Shown here in pieces: positions 14,855-23,819 of a stretch of DNA of 64,000 bases. Within the stretch, counting starts at the first letter, position 1, and the number at the start of each line of letters is the position of its first letter. The notes below the pieces were generated by a model that did not search any database, was not told where the DNA came from, and was given only the letters and a program-made list of their open reading frames with translations. Made by a program: the position numbers and the translations under genes. The stretch is taken from positions 51,933-115,932 of the forward strand of contig NZ_JAGPXB010000011.1 in NCBI RefSeq assembly GCF_018069925.1, read 5' to 3'. This DNA is from Flavobacterium erciyesense (GTDB taxonomy: Bacteria > Bacteroidota > Bacteroidia > Flavobacteriales > Flavobacteriaceae).

Positions 14855-15646
14855 ATGAAGAAATTAGTTTTTTTGATCCTATTTTGCTGGACAACAATTG
14901 GTTTTTGTCAAAATCAAAATCCAACAATCACCAAAATAAACACTATTGAATTGGATGCTGATGAATTTCTAGGATACGATTCGTTAGGTTACCTCTATTA
15001 CATAAAAAACAATGTACTTTCTAAAAAAAAGGATTCAGAATATTACAATTACAGCAATATTGCGCTGGGAAAAATTAGTGATGTCGATTTGCAAAATCCT
15101 TTGAAATTAGTGCTTTTTTACGAAGACTTCAATACAGTTGTTACGGTAGACAATCAGTTGAATGAAACTCAAAAAATTAACTTCTCCGAAAACACCTTTC
15201 CAATTGTAGCAACTGCTATAGGTCTTGCAGCACAAAATCAGCTTTGGGTTTTTGATAGCAATACGCAGCAATTGGGCTTGTTTGATTATTTAAAAAACAC
15301 GTTAAAGACACTCGCTGTGCCATTTGTAGATCGTATAAAATTTTATAGCTCGGATTTTAATACTTTTTATTGGCTGGACACCAAAAATAATTGGTTCAGT
15401 TGTGATTTGTTTGGAGCCGTTACATCAATAGGAATCATATCTGATTTTGATTATCTCGCGCTAATAAATTCATACCAATATATTTATGCCAAAGATGGAA
15501 AAGTAATATTTACTGATTTAAAAAAACAGCAAAATACAACCCTTGAAATTTCTGAAAAAACGTTTGTAAAAATATATTACAAGGACCAAATTTTATCTAT
15601 TTTTACAACATCAGGAATTAGCAATTATAAAATCATAATACCGTAA
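14855..15646 (+). CDS. Exported protein of unknown function (beta-propeller-like)
   Basis: A 263-aa protein with a signal peptide (MKKLVFLILFCWTTIGFCQ) and no recognised catalytic motif. The mature part has repeated segments of the kind LWVFDSNTQQLGLFD, IYAKDGKVIFTDL and ILSIFTTSGISNYK, which look like blades of a beta-propeller, but I cannot assign a Pfam family with confidence. The stop codon overlaps the ATG of the kinase gene by one base (TAATG), so the two genes are translationally coupled. That pairing appears conserved in Flavobacterium to my recollection, but the functional link is unknown. Confidence 0.7.
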   Translation: MKKLVFLILFCWTTIGFCQNQNPTITKINTIELDADEFLGYDSLGYLYYIKNNVLSKKKDSEYYNYSNIALGKISDVDLQNPLKLVLFYEDFNTVVTVDNQLNETQKINFSENTFPIVATAIGLAAQNQLWVFDSNTQQLGLFDYLKNTLKTLAVPFVDRIKFYSSDFNTFYWLDTKNNWFSCDLFGAVTSIGIISDFDYLALINSYQYIYAKDGKVIFTDLKKQQNTTLEISEKTFVKIYYKDQILSIFTTSGISNYKIIIP

Positions 15647-16260
15647 TGCACATAGCAATAGCAGGAAATATAGGCTCAGGAAAAACAACTTTAACGCGCT
15701 TACTGGCCAAACAATTTAAGTGGGAACCACATTTTGAAGATGTAGTTGACAATCCGTACTTAGATGATTTTTACCATCAAATGGAACGTTGGTCGTTTAA
15801 TTTACAAATCTATTTCTTAAACAGTCGTTTTCGTCAAGTGATGCAAATTCGCGAAAGCGGTAAAAAAATCATTCAGGACAGAACCATTTATGAGGATGCG
15901 CACATTTTTGCGCCCAATTTATATGCCATGGGTTTGATGACCAATCGTGATTTTCAAAACTACACTTCTTTGTTTGAATTGATGGAATCAACGGTAAAGG
16001 CGCCTGATTTATTGATCTATTTGCGTAGCTCCATTCCAAATTTAGTGGGACAAATTCACAAACGAGGTCGTGAATACGAAAATTCAATTTCTATAGAATA
16101 TTTGAGTCGCTTGAACGAACGCTACGAAGGCTGGATTCAAACCTATGATAAAGGAAAATTATTAATTATTGATGTAGACAACATTAACTTTGTAGACAAT
16201 CCCGAAGATTTAGGGAACATCTTCAACCGCATTGATGCAGAATTAAATGGGTTGTTTTAA
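15646..16260 (+). CDS. Deoxynucleoside kinase
   Basis: Phosphorylates deoxynucleosides for salvage. The 204-aa protein has the P-loop GNIGSGKTT (residues 7-15), the substrate-pocket segment ERWSFNLQIYFL, the lid/DRS-like QDRTIYEDAHIFA and the LID arginines near HKRGREYE. This is the dCK/dGK/TK2-like (dNK) fold; substrate preference cannot be read from sequence. Starts on the ATG overlapping the stop of the upstream gene and is followed by a strong terminator. Confidence 0.92.
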   Translation: MHIAIAGNIGSGKTTLTRLLAKQFKWEPHFEDVVDNPYLDDFYHQMERWSFNLQIYFLNSRFRQVMQIRESGKKIIQDRTIYEDAHIFAPNLYAMGLMTNRDFQNYTSLFELMESTVKAPDLLIYLRSSIPNLVGQIHKRGREYENSISIEYLSRLNERYEGWIQTYDKGKLLIIDVDNINFVDNPEDLGNIFNRIDAELNGLF

Positions 16261-16264
16261 AAAA

Positions 16265-16302
16265 TAAAAGCGCCGCTTCTAATTCAAGAAGCGGCGCTTT
16301 GT
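16265..16302. terminator. Strong terminator after the deoxynucleoside kinase
   Basis: A GC-rich perfect 14-bp stem, 16267-16280 with 16287-16300 (core AGCGCCGCTTCT), 6-base loop, A/T flanks. It separates the kinase from the convergent CsbD gene. Confidence 0.88.
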
Positions 16303-16328
16303 CAACCAAACCAAACCAATTTTTTATT

Positions 16329-16520
16329 TTATTTTAGTTCTTCATTGTACCATTTGGTAATTTGCTCTTTGGTTTGCCCAATTTTTTGTTGCAAACGGCC
16401 AAACAATTCATCTTCTTTACCTTCTTCGTACAACAAATCGTCATCTGTAAGATCAGCGTATTTTTGTTTTAATTTTCCTTTTAACTCGTTCCAATTTCCT
16501 TTTAGCTCTGTAGTGTTCAT
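16329..16520 (-). CDS. CsbD family stress protein
   Basis: A 63-aa protein with the CsbD pattern: [28 protein letters not shown] then [21 protein letters not shown]. Charged, helical and cytosolic; the family is induced by general stress in other bacteria, and its biochemical role is unknown. It lies 31 bp after dps on the same strand, so the two are probably one stress unit. Confidence 0.9.
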   Translation of the reverse strand: MNTTELKGNWNELKGKLKQKYADLTDDDLLYEEGKEDELFGRLQQKIGQTKEQITKWYNEELK

Positions 16521-16551
16521 AGTGTTATATTTTTGAATTAATAATAGTGTT

Positions 16552-17019
16552 CTAGTTAATGTACTTGCGTAACATCCAAGATTTATCTTCGTGCTTTTGC
16601 AAAAGTCCCGTTACAAAATCAGCAGTACCAAAATCATCCGTTTCATCAAGACTTTTAATGAATTTTCGCAATTGTTTCAATACGGTTTCGTGATCAATTA
16701 GTAATTCTTTAAGCATGTCTTTTTGCTGTAAATCAGTACTAGTTTCTTTAAGAACAGATTGCTCAATAAACTCTTTCATCGTTCCTATTGCTCTGCCGCC
16801 TAATTTACTGATACGTTCTGCAGTTGCATCAATTTCTTGCTCGAGAGCAGTATACTGCGCTTCAAAAAGTTTGTGTAATTCCATGAAACTGTTTCCAGAA
16901 ACGTTCCAATGAAATTGTCTTGTTTTGGTATAAAGCACCATCTGATTGGCCAATATAGTAGTTAGAAAAGAGATGCTTTCGTCTAATTCTTTTTTTATAA
17001 TTCCGATTTTTGGTTCCAT
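16552..17019 (-). CDS. dps: Dps-family DNA-protecting ferritin
   Basis: A 155-aa four-helix ferritin-like protein that stores iron oxidised by peroxide and protects DNA. The inter-subunit ferroxidase ligands are visible: H in [10 protein letters not shown] and the D/E in [22 protein letters not shown]. The length is typical. It is preceded by a TATCTTTG -7 box (17058-17065, minus strand) and followed by csbD, so both are likely induced together under starvation or oxidative stress. Confidence 0.93.
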   Translation of the reverse strand: MEPKIGIIKKELDESISFLTTILANQMVLYTKTRQFHWNVSGNSFMELHKLFEAQYTALEQEIDATAERISKLGGRAIGTMKEFIEQSVLKETSTDLQQKDMLKELLIDHETVLKQLRKFIKSLDETDDFGTADFVTGLLQKHEDKSWMLRKYIN

Positions 17020-17057
17020 AGTATACGTTTTTTTTTAGTTGACCTACAAGTCTTTTA

Positions 17058-17065
17058 CAAAGATA
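17058..17065 (-). promoter_or_regulatory. -7 box of dps
   Basis: TATCTTTG on the minus strand, an exact TAnnTTTG, about 38 bases before the dps ATG. No -33 TTG at the usual spacing. Confidence 0.5.
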
Positions 17066-17161
17066 AAGCGGTACTTCAAAGAATGCATTACACCATTTTT
17101 TAGGATTGTTACACAATTAAAGGATTTAGCAATTGAGGCTTAAAAACAGTATTTCTATAAC

Positions 17162-17198
17162 GCAAAAAATGCCTTTCGATGGAAAGGCATTTTTTATT
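17162..17198. terminator. Terminator after the pyrophosphatase gene
   Basis: A perfect 14-bp stem, 17164-17177 with 17182-17195 (AAAAAATGCCTTTC arm), tetraloop, T-run on both strands. It ends the membrane pyrophosphatase transcript (minus strand). Confidence 0.88.
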
Positions 17199-17212
17199 TA
17201 AGAGTATTTCTT

Positions 17213-19759
17213 TTATTTTAAAGAATCGATTTTGGCTTGCACCTCGGCATCGGTGCCTTCAAAAGTTTGTTTTGTCGTTTTGCCATTCTCGGTCATTGTG
17301 ACCGTAGCTTTAGTTTTTCCGTTTTCATTAGATAGCTCTATGCGCAAATCTTTTGATGACGTCATTGAAACTGTTTTCGTACCACCGCCGATGTACTTTC
17401 CAGCTGCATCATACATTGACAAGCATTTTTGAGTACATTCTTCTGAGCAACCATTCATTTTACACATGGCTGCACATTCGTCTTTGGTCATGTTCGCCAT
17501 TTTTTCGGGATCGCATTTGCCCATTCTGCAAACCATTTCTGTCGTCCCCATTTTAGCACAACAAGAAGCCGCTGCACTATCGGAATGACCATTTCCTAAA
17601 ATTGGAGCAATAACCAAACCTATTAAACAAGTCAATTTGATCAAGATATTCATTGATGGTCCAGAAGTATCTTTGAAAGGATCTCCAACAGTATCTCCGG
17701 TAACCGCTGCTTTGTGCGCATCTGATCCTTTATAAGTCATCTCGCCATTAATCATAACTCCAGCTTCGAATGATTTTTTAGCATTATCCCAAGCACCACC
17801 AGCATTGTTTTGGAAAACGGCCCACAACACACCCGAAACCGTAACTCCAGCCATGTAACCACCTAGCATTTCGGCGATGAGTTGGTTGTTATCCGCATAA
17901 ACTAATTTGCCAAGTAAAACAATCGCAATTGGGAAACCAATAGTCAAAACACCTGGCAACATCATTTCGCGTAAAGCGGCCTTAGTCGAAATATCAACAC
18001 ATTTCGCATATTCCGGTTTTGCAGTTCCTTCCATAATTCCAGGAATTTCTCTGAACTGACGACGTACCTCGTACACCATATCCATAGCAGCTTTTCCAAC
18101 AGAATTCATAGCTAGCGCAGAGAAAACTACCGGTATCATTCCGCCTACAAATAACATAGCCAAAACAGGCGCTTTAAAAATATTGATTCCGTCGATTCCC
18201 GTGAATGTTACATACGCAGCGAATAAGGCTAGTGATGTCAATGCTGCCGAAGCAATAGCAAATCCTTTCCCAGTTGCAGCTGTTGTATTCCCTACAGAAT
18301 CTAAAATGTCGGTTCTAGTGCGCACTTCTTTAGGCAATTCGCTCATTTCGGCAATTCCACCTGCATTATCCGATATTGGTCCAAAAGCATCGATTGCTAA
18401 TTGCATCGCTGTGGTTGCCATCATTGCTGATGCCGCCAAAGCCACACCATAAAATCCTGCTAAAGCATAGGAAGTCCAAATCGCTGCCGCAAATAATAAA
18501 ACCGTTGGAAAAGTTGAAATCATTCCTGTTGCTAATCCAGCAATTACGTTGGTGCCCGCTCCCGTACTTGATTTTTGTACAATAGCCATTACTGGTTTTG
18601 TACCCAATCCCGTATAATATTCAGTAACCGATGAAATAACCGCACCTACAACCAAACCTACAATTGTGGCGTAAAAAACACGCATAGATGAAATTTCTTT
18701 AGTTCCTTCTCCAAAGAAATCCATTTTCATGGTTTCAGGCAACATGTATTGCACTAGAAAGTAACAAGCGACTAAAGTCAAACCTATCGAAACCCAATTA
18801 CCAATATTTAAAGCCTTTTGTACTTGTGCTTCTTTGGCATTGTCATCGGTGATTTTCACTAACATGGTTCCGATGATCGAGAATAAAATTCCAAAACCGG
18901 CAATTGCCATTGGTAATAAAATGGGTCCAATACCTCCGAAAGCATCTTGAATACTTCCGCCCATATCTTTGATTACATAATTCCCGAGTACCATTGCTGC
19001 CAAAACGGTGGCCACATAAGATCCGAATAAATCAGCACCCATACCGGCAACATCACCTACATTATCTCCTACATTATCAGCAATTGTAGCTGGATTTCGA
19101 GGATCATCTTCTGGAATACCGGCTTCTACTTTACCTACTAAATCAGCACCTACATCGGCGGCTTTAGTGTAAATACCGCCACCAACTCTTGCAAATAATG
19201 CTATTGATTCCGCTCCAAGTGAAAAGCCTGCTAATGTTTCTAAAACAATAGTCATGTCTTCGGTCGTAGTCCAGGCACCGTTCATAAAAAAGTGAAAGAA
19301 AAATATAAAAAAGGTAGTCAAACCTAAAACTGCAAGACCTGCAACACCAAGTCCCATTACAGTTCCACCACCAAAAGAAACTTTTAAAGCTTGCGGCAAA
19401 CTCGTACGAGCGGCCTGCGTGGTTCTAACATTAGTTTTGGTAGCTATTTTCATTCCCATATTTCCCGCAAGGGCTGAGAAAAAAGCACCAAAAATAAAAG
19501 CTACCACAATTAAGATGTGCGTAGTAGGAACAATAAACGAAATACCTGCCAAAACAATACTGGCTCCAAGAACAAAAAAACTAAGTAAGCGATATTCTGC
19601 TTTGAGAAAGGCCAAAGCACCTTCGTAAATGTAATCTGAAATCTCCTTCATCTTTCCGTCGCCGGGGTCTTGTTTTAAAACCCATGCTCTTTTTGTAATC
19701 ATAAACGCCAGTCCAATAAATGCCATGGCAATTGGCAAGTAAATCATAATTGTATTCAT
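17213..19759 (-). CDS. hppA: Membrane-bound cation-pumping pyrophosphatase with Cys-rich C-terminal tail
   Basis: Couples hydrolysis of cytosolic pyrophosphate to H+ or Na+ export. The 848-aa protein has about 16 membrane segments and the signature [21 protein letters not shown] around residues 225-245. At the K+-dependence site the motif reads [10 protein letters not shown] (near residue 488), with Ala rather than Lys, so it belongs to the K+-dependent subfamily; whether it pumps Na+, H+ or both is not clear. Beyond the last membrane segment (around residue 725) is an extra tail: a stretch with nine cysteines (SCCAKMG...QKCLSMY) and a Thr/Lys-rich domain to the C-terminus. It sits next to soluble pyrophosphatase. 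Confidence 0.94.
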   Translation of the reverse strand: MNTIMIYLPIAMAFIGLAFMITKRAWVLKQDPGDGKMKEISDYIYEGALAFLKAEYRLLSFFVLGASIVLAGISFIVPTTHILIVVAFIFGAFFSALAGNMGMKIATKTNVRTTQAARTSLPQALKVSFGGGTVMGLGVAGLAVLGLTTFFIFFFHFFMNGAWTTTEDMTIVLETLAGFSLGAESIALFARVGGGIYTKAADVGADLVGKVEAGIPEDDPRNPATIADNVGDNVGDVAGMGADLFGSYVATVLAAMVLGNYVIKDMGGSIQDAFGGIGPILLPMAIAGFGILFSIIGTMLVKITDDNAKEAQVQKALNIGNWVSIGLTLVACYFLVQYMLPETMKMDFFGEGTKEISSMRVFYATIVGLVVGAVISSVTEYYTGLGTKPVMAIVQKSSTGAGTNVIAGLATGMISTFPTVLLFAAAIWTSYALAGFYGVALAASAMMATTAMQLAIDAFGPISDNAGGIAEMSELPKEVRTRTDILDSVGNTTAATGKGFAIASAALTSLALFAAYVTFTGIDGINIFKAPVLAMLFVGGMIPVVFSALAMNSVGKAAMDMVYEVRRQFREIPGIMEGTAKPEYAKCVDISTKAALREMMLPGVLTIGFPIAIVLLGKLVYADNNQLIAEMLGGYMAGVTVSGVLWAVFQNNAGGAWDNAKKSFEAGVMINGEMTYKGSDAHKAAVTGDTVGDPFKDTSGPSMNILIKLTCLIGLVIAPILGNGHSDSAAASCCAKMGTTEMVCRMGKCDPEKMANMTKDECAAMCKMNGCSEECTQKCLSMYDAAGKYIGGGTKTVSMTSSKDLRIELSNENGKTKATVTMTENGKTTKQTFEGTDAEVQAKIDSLK

Positions 19760-19811
19760 AATTCTGGTTTGGTTTTAGTTAATAATTATGGTGTAACCAA
19801 ACGAATTTAAG

Positions 19812-19849
19812 CAAAAAAGCAATACTCCAGACGGAATATTGCTTTTTTT
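19812..19849. terminator. Terminator between ppa and the membrane pyrophosphatase gene
   Basis: A 15-bp stem with one mismatch (AAAAAGCAATACTCC / GGAATATTGCTTTTT) flanked by A- and T-runs. It ends ppa (minus strand), so hppA presumably has its own promoter. Confidence 0.8.
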
Positions 19850-19869
19850 ACAATTATTATGCTAATTTA

Positions 19870-20400
19870 TTACTTAATGCTAAATAAACCTTCTGGTTTG
19901 TTTTCGATAGCATTAAAGCGTTCTGTACATTCTTTGATGATAGCGTAGGCTTCATTTACATCTCCCCAACCTTCAACATCTACTTTTTTGTTTTCAAGAT
20001 CTTTGTACACTTGAAAGAAGTGCTCGATTTCTTTTAATAAGTGAGGATTGATATCAGAAAGGTTTTCTAATGAATTCCAGATTGGATCAGAAACCGGTAC
20101 ACAAATTACTTTTTCGTCTGGTCCCTTGTCATCCGCCATATGAAAAACTCCAATTGGCTTTACTTCCATTACGCAACCAGGAAAAGTTGGTTCGTTTACC
20201 AAAACCAATACATCTAATGGGTCACCATCTAATGCTAAAGTTTCAGGAATAAATCCGTAATCAGCAGGATACATCATTGAAGAGAACAACATTCTATCAA
20301 AACGCATTCTTTTTATTTCGAAATCATATTCGTATTTATTTCTACTTCCTCTTGGTATTTCGATTAAAACATCGAAAGTCGTTACTTTGTCTGCAGTCAT
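19870..20400 (-). CDS. ppa: Inorganic pyrophosphatase (soluble, family I)
   Basis: Hydrolyses pyrophosphate to phosphate with Mg2+. The 176-aa protein carries the family I core DGDPLDVLVL near residues 59-68 and the substrate lysine/tyrosine region RNKYEYDFE near the start. Length is typical of the bacterial hexameric enzyme. It has a full promoter (20430-20459) and its own terminator. Its location directly upstream of the ion-pumping pyrophosphatase places both pyrophosphate-consuming routes in one locus. Confidence 0.96.
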   Translation of the reverse strand: MTADKVTTFDVLIEIPRGSRNKYEYDFEIKRMRFDRMLFSSMMYPADYGFIPETLALDGDPLDVLVLVNEPTFPGCVMEVKPIGVFHMADDKGPDEKVICVPVSDPIWNSLENLSDINPHLLKEIEHFFQVYKDLENKKVDVEGWGDVNEAYAIIKECTERFNAIENKPEGLFSIK

Positions 20401-20429
20401 TTTATTTTTCTTATCTATAAATTATGGTG

Positions 20430-20459
20430 CAAAAGTAATCAAACGCTGCGTTTTTGCAA
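20430..20459 (-). promoter_or_regulatory. ppa promoter
   Basis: On the minus strand, TTG (20457-20459), a 19-base spacer, then TACTTTTG (20430-20437): exact Bacteroidetes consensus. Confidence 0.75.
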
Positions 20460-20500
20460 TAAAAAAACCTAGCTAACTGTAAATTAAACGCATAAAAAAT

Positions 20501-21109
20501 TTAATACTGATAGGTAATTGTTCGGTTGCGCTTGTTTAGGTAGTAATGCCAAAGCAAATAGGTAGCAAAAGAGCGATACGGACTCCATTGCATAGCCAGT
20601 TCTACCATTTCTTCCTTGCGCTCCAATTGCCATAATTCTTGAATGGTTCGTACTACAGCAACATCTCCTAAGGGCAATAAATCTGGTTCTTGCAGGCAAA
20701 ACATCAGGTAAATATCAATGGTCCAATTACCAATTCCTTTTATTTTAAGCAATTCGTGGCGTACTTGCTCCGCACTTTTGTGAGGTAAGGTTTCGAGTTG
20801 TAACTCTTGGCTTTCAATGGCTGTTGCCAATGCCTTGATGTAACTAGCTTTTTGTCGACTTACGCCCAAAGCGCGGTATTGCTCCTCAGAAATGGCAATT
20901 AAAATACTAGGATGAAATTGCCCTACGTGTTCGCGCAGGCGCAAAAAAGTAGCTTTGGCAGATGCAATTGAAACTTGTTGCTCTAATAACAATAGTACCA
21001 AAGTCTCAAAACCTTGAGGTCTTGATGGCCGTTCAGGCAAACCGTATTTATCAATTATGGATTGAAAAATAGGATCTTTTTGCGTTAAAAATTCAAATGC
21101 TGTTTTCAT
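20501..21109 (-). CDS. DNA-3-methyladenine glycosylase II (AlkA-like)
   Basis: A 202-aa HhH-GPD superfamily base-excision glycosylase. The helix-hairpin-helix is LLKIKGIGNWTIDIYLMF, followed by the catalytic aspartate in LLPLGDVAVVRTI. An earlier segment, LLEQQVSIASAKATFLRLRE, matches the family's first core helices. It lacks the N-terminal AlkA domain of E. coli (282 aa), as is common for the compact forms. It removes alkylated purines. Single gene, followed upstream by the palindromic repeat at 21123-21204. Confidence 0.9.
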   Translation of the reverse strand: MKTAFEFLTQKDPIFQSIIDKYGLPERPSRPQGFETLVLLLLEQQVSIASAKATFLRLREHVGQFHPSILIAISEEQYRALGVSRQKASYIKALATAIESQELQLETLPHKSAEQVRHELLKIKGIGNWTIDIYLMFCLQEPDLLPLGDVAVVRTIQELWQLERKEEMVELAMQWSPYRSFATYLLWHYYLNKRNRTITYQY

Positions 21110-21122
21110 TGTACTCGCGTTT

Positions 21123-21204
21123 TAGCCCGGATGGAAATGGCATCCTTTTTTGTGGGCTTTTTTTGCCCACAAAAAAGATATAATGTACAGCCGGATTAGC
21201 TCCT
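21123..21204 (+). repeat. Palindromic intergenic element, copy A
   Basis: The element starts TAGCCCGGAT, then GGCATCC, a 13-bp hairpin stem (21145-21157 with 21165-21177, CTTTTTTGTGGGC arm), GATA, AGCCGGA and ends AGCTCCTA, overlapping the stop codon of the next gene. A second copy in the opposite orientation is at 24906-24985, with the same frame but a different, still complementary, stem. The stem may also act as a terminator. Confidence 0.8.
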
Positions 21205-23686
21205 AAAAGTTAAAACCAAAAGCGCCTTTAATGGTAAATCGGTTGGTATCTGGCGTGTTGAGATAATTGCCTCGCCATGCAAAATCGATGCGGAATACCT
21301 TGAAGATATTTCCGATTCCAGCACTATATTCCCAATAGCCTCGTTCTGGAGCGTTGTAAACCAAGCCCGAAGCATTGATAGCTCTGTTTTGATCAGAAAC
21401 CGAACCGTAAACTCCGCGAACGGCGATGATTTCTCTCCAATTGAGTTTTCGCATGAACGGAATTCTAGCAAAAATACGTCCGTTAAAGTTGTGATTCCAT
21501 TGCAAAGTCATGTACTCATCTGAAACAAACTCGTAAAAATTAAGGTTGCTAAAAGTATTTTCGATGGTGAAATAGGTTTGGTTTCCTGGAATTACACTGA
21601 GCAAGCCGAGTGGCACTTTGCCAAAAGTTTTCCCTACTTCCATGATTAAATTACTGCGTCCCAAAGGCCCAATAACAATAGGCTGCTTGAAGTACAATTG
21701 CAATTTATCGTATTGAAAATCGCTATCCAATAAACCTTTGAAACCATGGCTGTAATTGACAAAGAAACGACTGTACGGACTATCAACTACATCGCGTTCT
21801 ACACCAAAACCAATAGTTTTTCGTTTTGGTGAAAACTCAATTTGAAGATTGGCTTCGGATTGCTTGACATCACTTTTGGTAATTTGGTTGGCAGCATCTG
21901 TAAAATAATCCAAACTAAAAGTTGGCGAAGCCGACTCTAATGTGCGGTACGAAACACCTGCTTGAAAAACTAAATTCTTGACCGGCTCCATCTCTACAGC
22001 TAGGTTCGTCAAGTTAATATTGGTCAACTTACCATTACTTCCCGAAGAAAAAACGGCCGATGAAGCAAAACTTCTACCCAAAACATCATTGGTTGTAGTT
22101 AAACTAGCACCTATTTGTTCAATATCGCGACGATTACCACCCGATATAATTAAACGATTTTTTTTGTCGACCATCCATTTTCCTGATAAACCGTACTTTA
22201 CTTTGTTATCATCAAAACCATAGGCAGTATACGCCTGCAAGCGCCATGGATCGTTGGGACCAAAATATGTTCTACCACCAGCACGCAATCGCACACCTTC
22301 GACTTCGTTGTACCCGAAACTGGAAAATACGGGACCAAAATCAAAGTTCTTGAACTCGACATAGCCGCTACCTAATATGGAGACTAAGCTATATAGTCGT
22401 TTAAATTTCTTGACGGTTTGCAAAGTGTCGAGCATTTTATAAACACCCAACTCGTCTTTACTTAAATTCTCGAAGCGGTTTTCATCCCAATATTCATCGG
22501 ATTTGTTATAAACTTCGTCATCCCGATAATTGACCTCCTCTTTATAAAAAGTTTGGGGCAGTTGTTTATTGAATTGATGGTTCCTGAAATAGGTGGTTCG
22601 TTTGCCATAAACCCCTTTGGAATTTTCTTTTTTGTTTAGCGCAAAGTCCGACATCAAATAATCCTTAGTGAGTAGAAAAACCGAGTCGCTCACTACTTCA
22701 AACTCTTGCTCTAAATAAATATCTTTTACCCAGTTGATGTTGGCGCTTTTGGTCACTGCCATATTGATTTTTTTAATGGCGTAAGTAGAATCGTTTACCC
22801 AAAAATCACCTTTAAAAGTAAGTTCATTTTTACGTCGCGGGTAAAATACAATATTAAAACACCATTTTTTGTCAATGTACGCACTGTCTTTAAGTACATA
22901 GTTGTACACATCAATACCCGTGCGTGAAAGTGGACTTGTAAAACTCTTATCAAAAAAAGTGAGGTAGTTGTTGTAAATATTATAATCAGAATACAAATCT
23001 TTAACGAAAGACAAAATTTGCTGATTGCCATTAAAACCAGAAGTTTTATTAGCCTTCATTTTTTCTTTGACTTTTTTGATTGTATTGTCTCCGTACACAT
23101 CAGCCAATGATTCGTTGATAAAAATAGGCAAATAGGTTTTTCCTGTAACGCGCGAAGTATCTACTTGGTTGAAGATAAACTCCATGCCTTTGAAAATTTT
23201 ACTTTTCATAAAAGCACTATCAATAGAATTCATGTCAAATTCTACTTTTTCGTACTTCTCCATTTGGTACTGATCAAATTGATACAAACCATTTTTGCGT
23301 TTACGTTCCCAAATTTTGCGTAAAATATCGAGCGCTGGATTGTTCTTTTTTGAGGTTTTACCAGTAAAAACGACCACTTCATTCAAACTTTCGGCTTCTT
23401 TAAGTTGAATAACAAAATTATAGGTAACTGCTTTTTCTAATGTTATTTCTTTCTCAGAAAATCCTACCGACGATATTACAATTAAAGAATAATTCTGTGC
23501 CGACTCTAAGTAAAACTTCCCATCTTCGTTCGTTACGATACCTTCACTTGAGCCTTTGAAAACTACATTAGCAAACGGAATAGGTTGATTTTGCTTATCA
23601 ACTACTACACCACTCACTTTGGTTTGCGACCAAGACACGGCTGAAAAAGCCATAAAAACCAATACCAACAATAAAATCTTTTTCAT
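21203..23686 (-). CDS. DUF5686 outer-membrane protein with CarboxypepD-regulatory domain
   Basis: An 827-aa exported protein. I start it at the ATG at 23684-23686; the frame also allows a TTG two codons earlier. It has a signal peptide (KKILLLVLVFMAFSAVSWSQ), a carboxypeptidase-regulatory-like domain (residues ~22-105) and the DUF5686 region (PALDILRKIWERKRKNGLYQF...). A beta-barrel half ends RFTIKGAFGFNF. The family is common in Bacteroidetes outer membranes and has no assigned substrate. The gene stands alone. Its stop codon lies in the end of a palindromic repeat. Confidence 0.85.
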   Translation of the reverse strand: MKKILLLVLVFMAFSAVSWSQTKVSGVVVDKQNQPIPFANVVFKGSSEGIVTNEDGKFYLESAQNYSLIVISSVGFSEKEITLEKAVTYNFVIQLKEAESLNEVVVFTGKTSKKNNPALDILRKIWERKRKNGLYQFDQYQMEKYEKVEFDMNSIDSAFMKSKIFKGMEFIFNQVDTSRVTGKTYLPIFINESLADVYGDNTIKKVKEKMKANKTSGFNGNQQILSFVKDLYSDYNIYNNYLTFFDKSFTSPLSRTGIDVYNYVLKDSAYIDKKWCFNIVFYPRRKNELTFKGDFWVNDSTYAIKKINMAVTKSANINWVKDIYLEQEFEVVSDSVFLLTKDYLMSDFALNKKENSKGVYGKRTTYFRNHQFNKQLPQTFYKEEVNYRDDEVYNKSDEYWDENRFENLSKDELGVYKMLDTLQTVKKFKRLYSLVSILGSGYVEFKNFDFGPVFSSFGYNEVEGVRLRAGGRTYFGPNDPWRLQAYTAYGFDDNKVKYGLSGKWMVDKKNRLIISGGNRRDIEQIGASLTTTNDVLGRSFASSAVFSSGSNGKLTNINLTNLAVEMEPVKNLVFQAGVSYRTLESASPTFSLDYFTDAANQITKSDVKQSEANLQIEFSPKRKTIGFGVERDVVDSPYSRFFVNYSHGFKGLLDSDFQYDKLQLYFKQPIVIGPLGRSNLIMEVGKTFGKVPLGLLSVIPGNQTYFTIENTFSNLNFYEFVSDEYMTLQWNHNFNGRIFARIPFMRKLNWREIIAVRGVYGSVSDQNRAINASGLVYNAPERGYWEYSAGIGNIFKVFRIDFAWRGNYLNTPDTNRFTIKGAFGFNF

Positions 23687-23819
23687 ACTCAATCAAAAAA
23701 AAACTTCACCAACTTAAACAATTGATGAAGTTTCAAATATAGTTAATTTAAGCCTTTAGAAGCGAAGACATTACCCAAAGCCATGTTAAAGTTTCTAGGC
23801 AAATCCCGTTAGTAATAGC

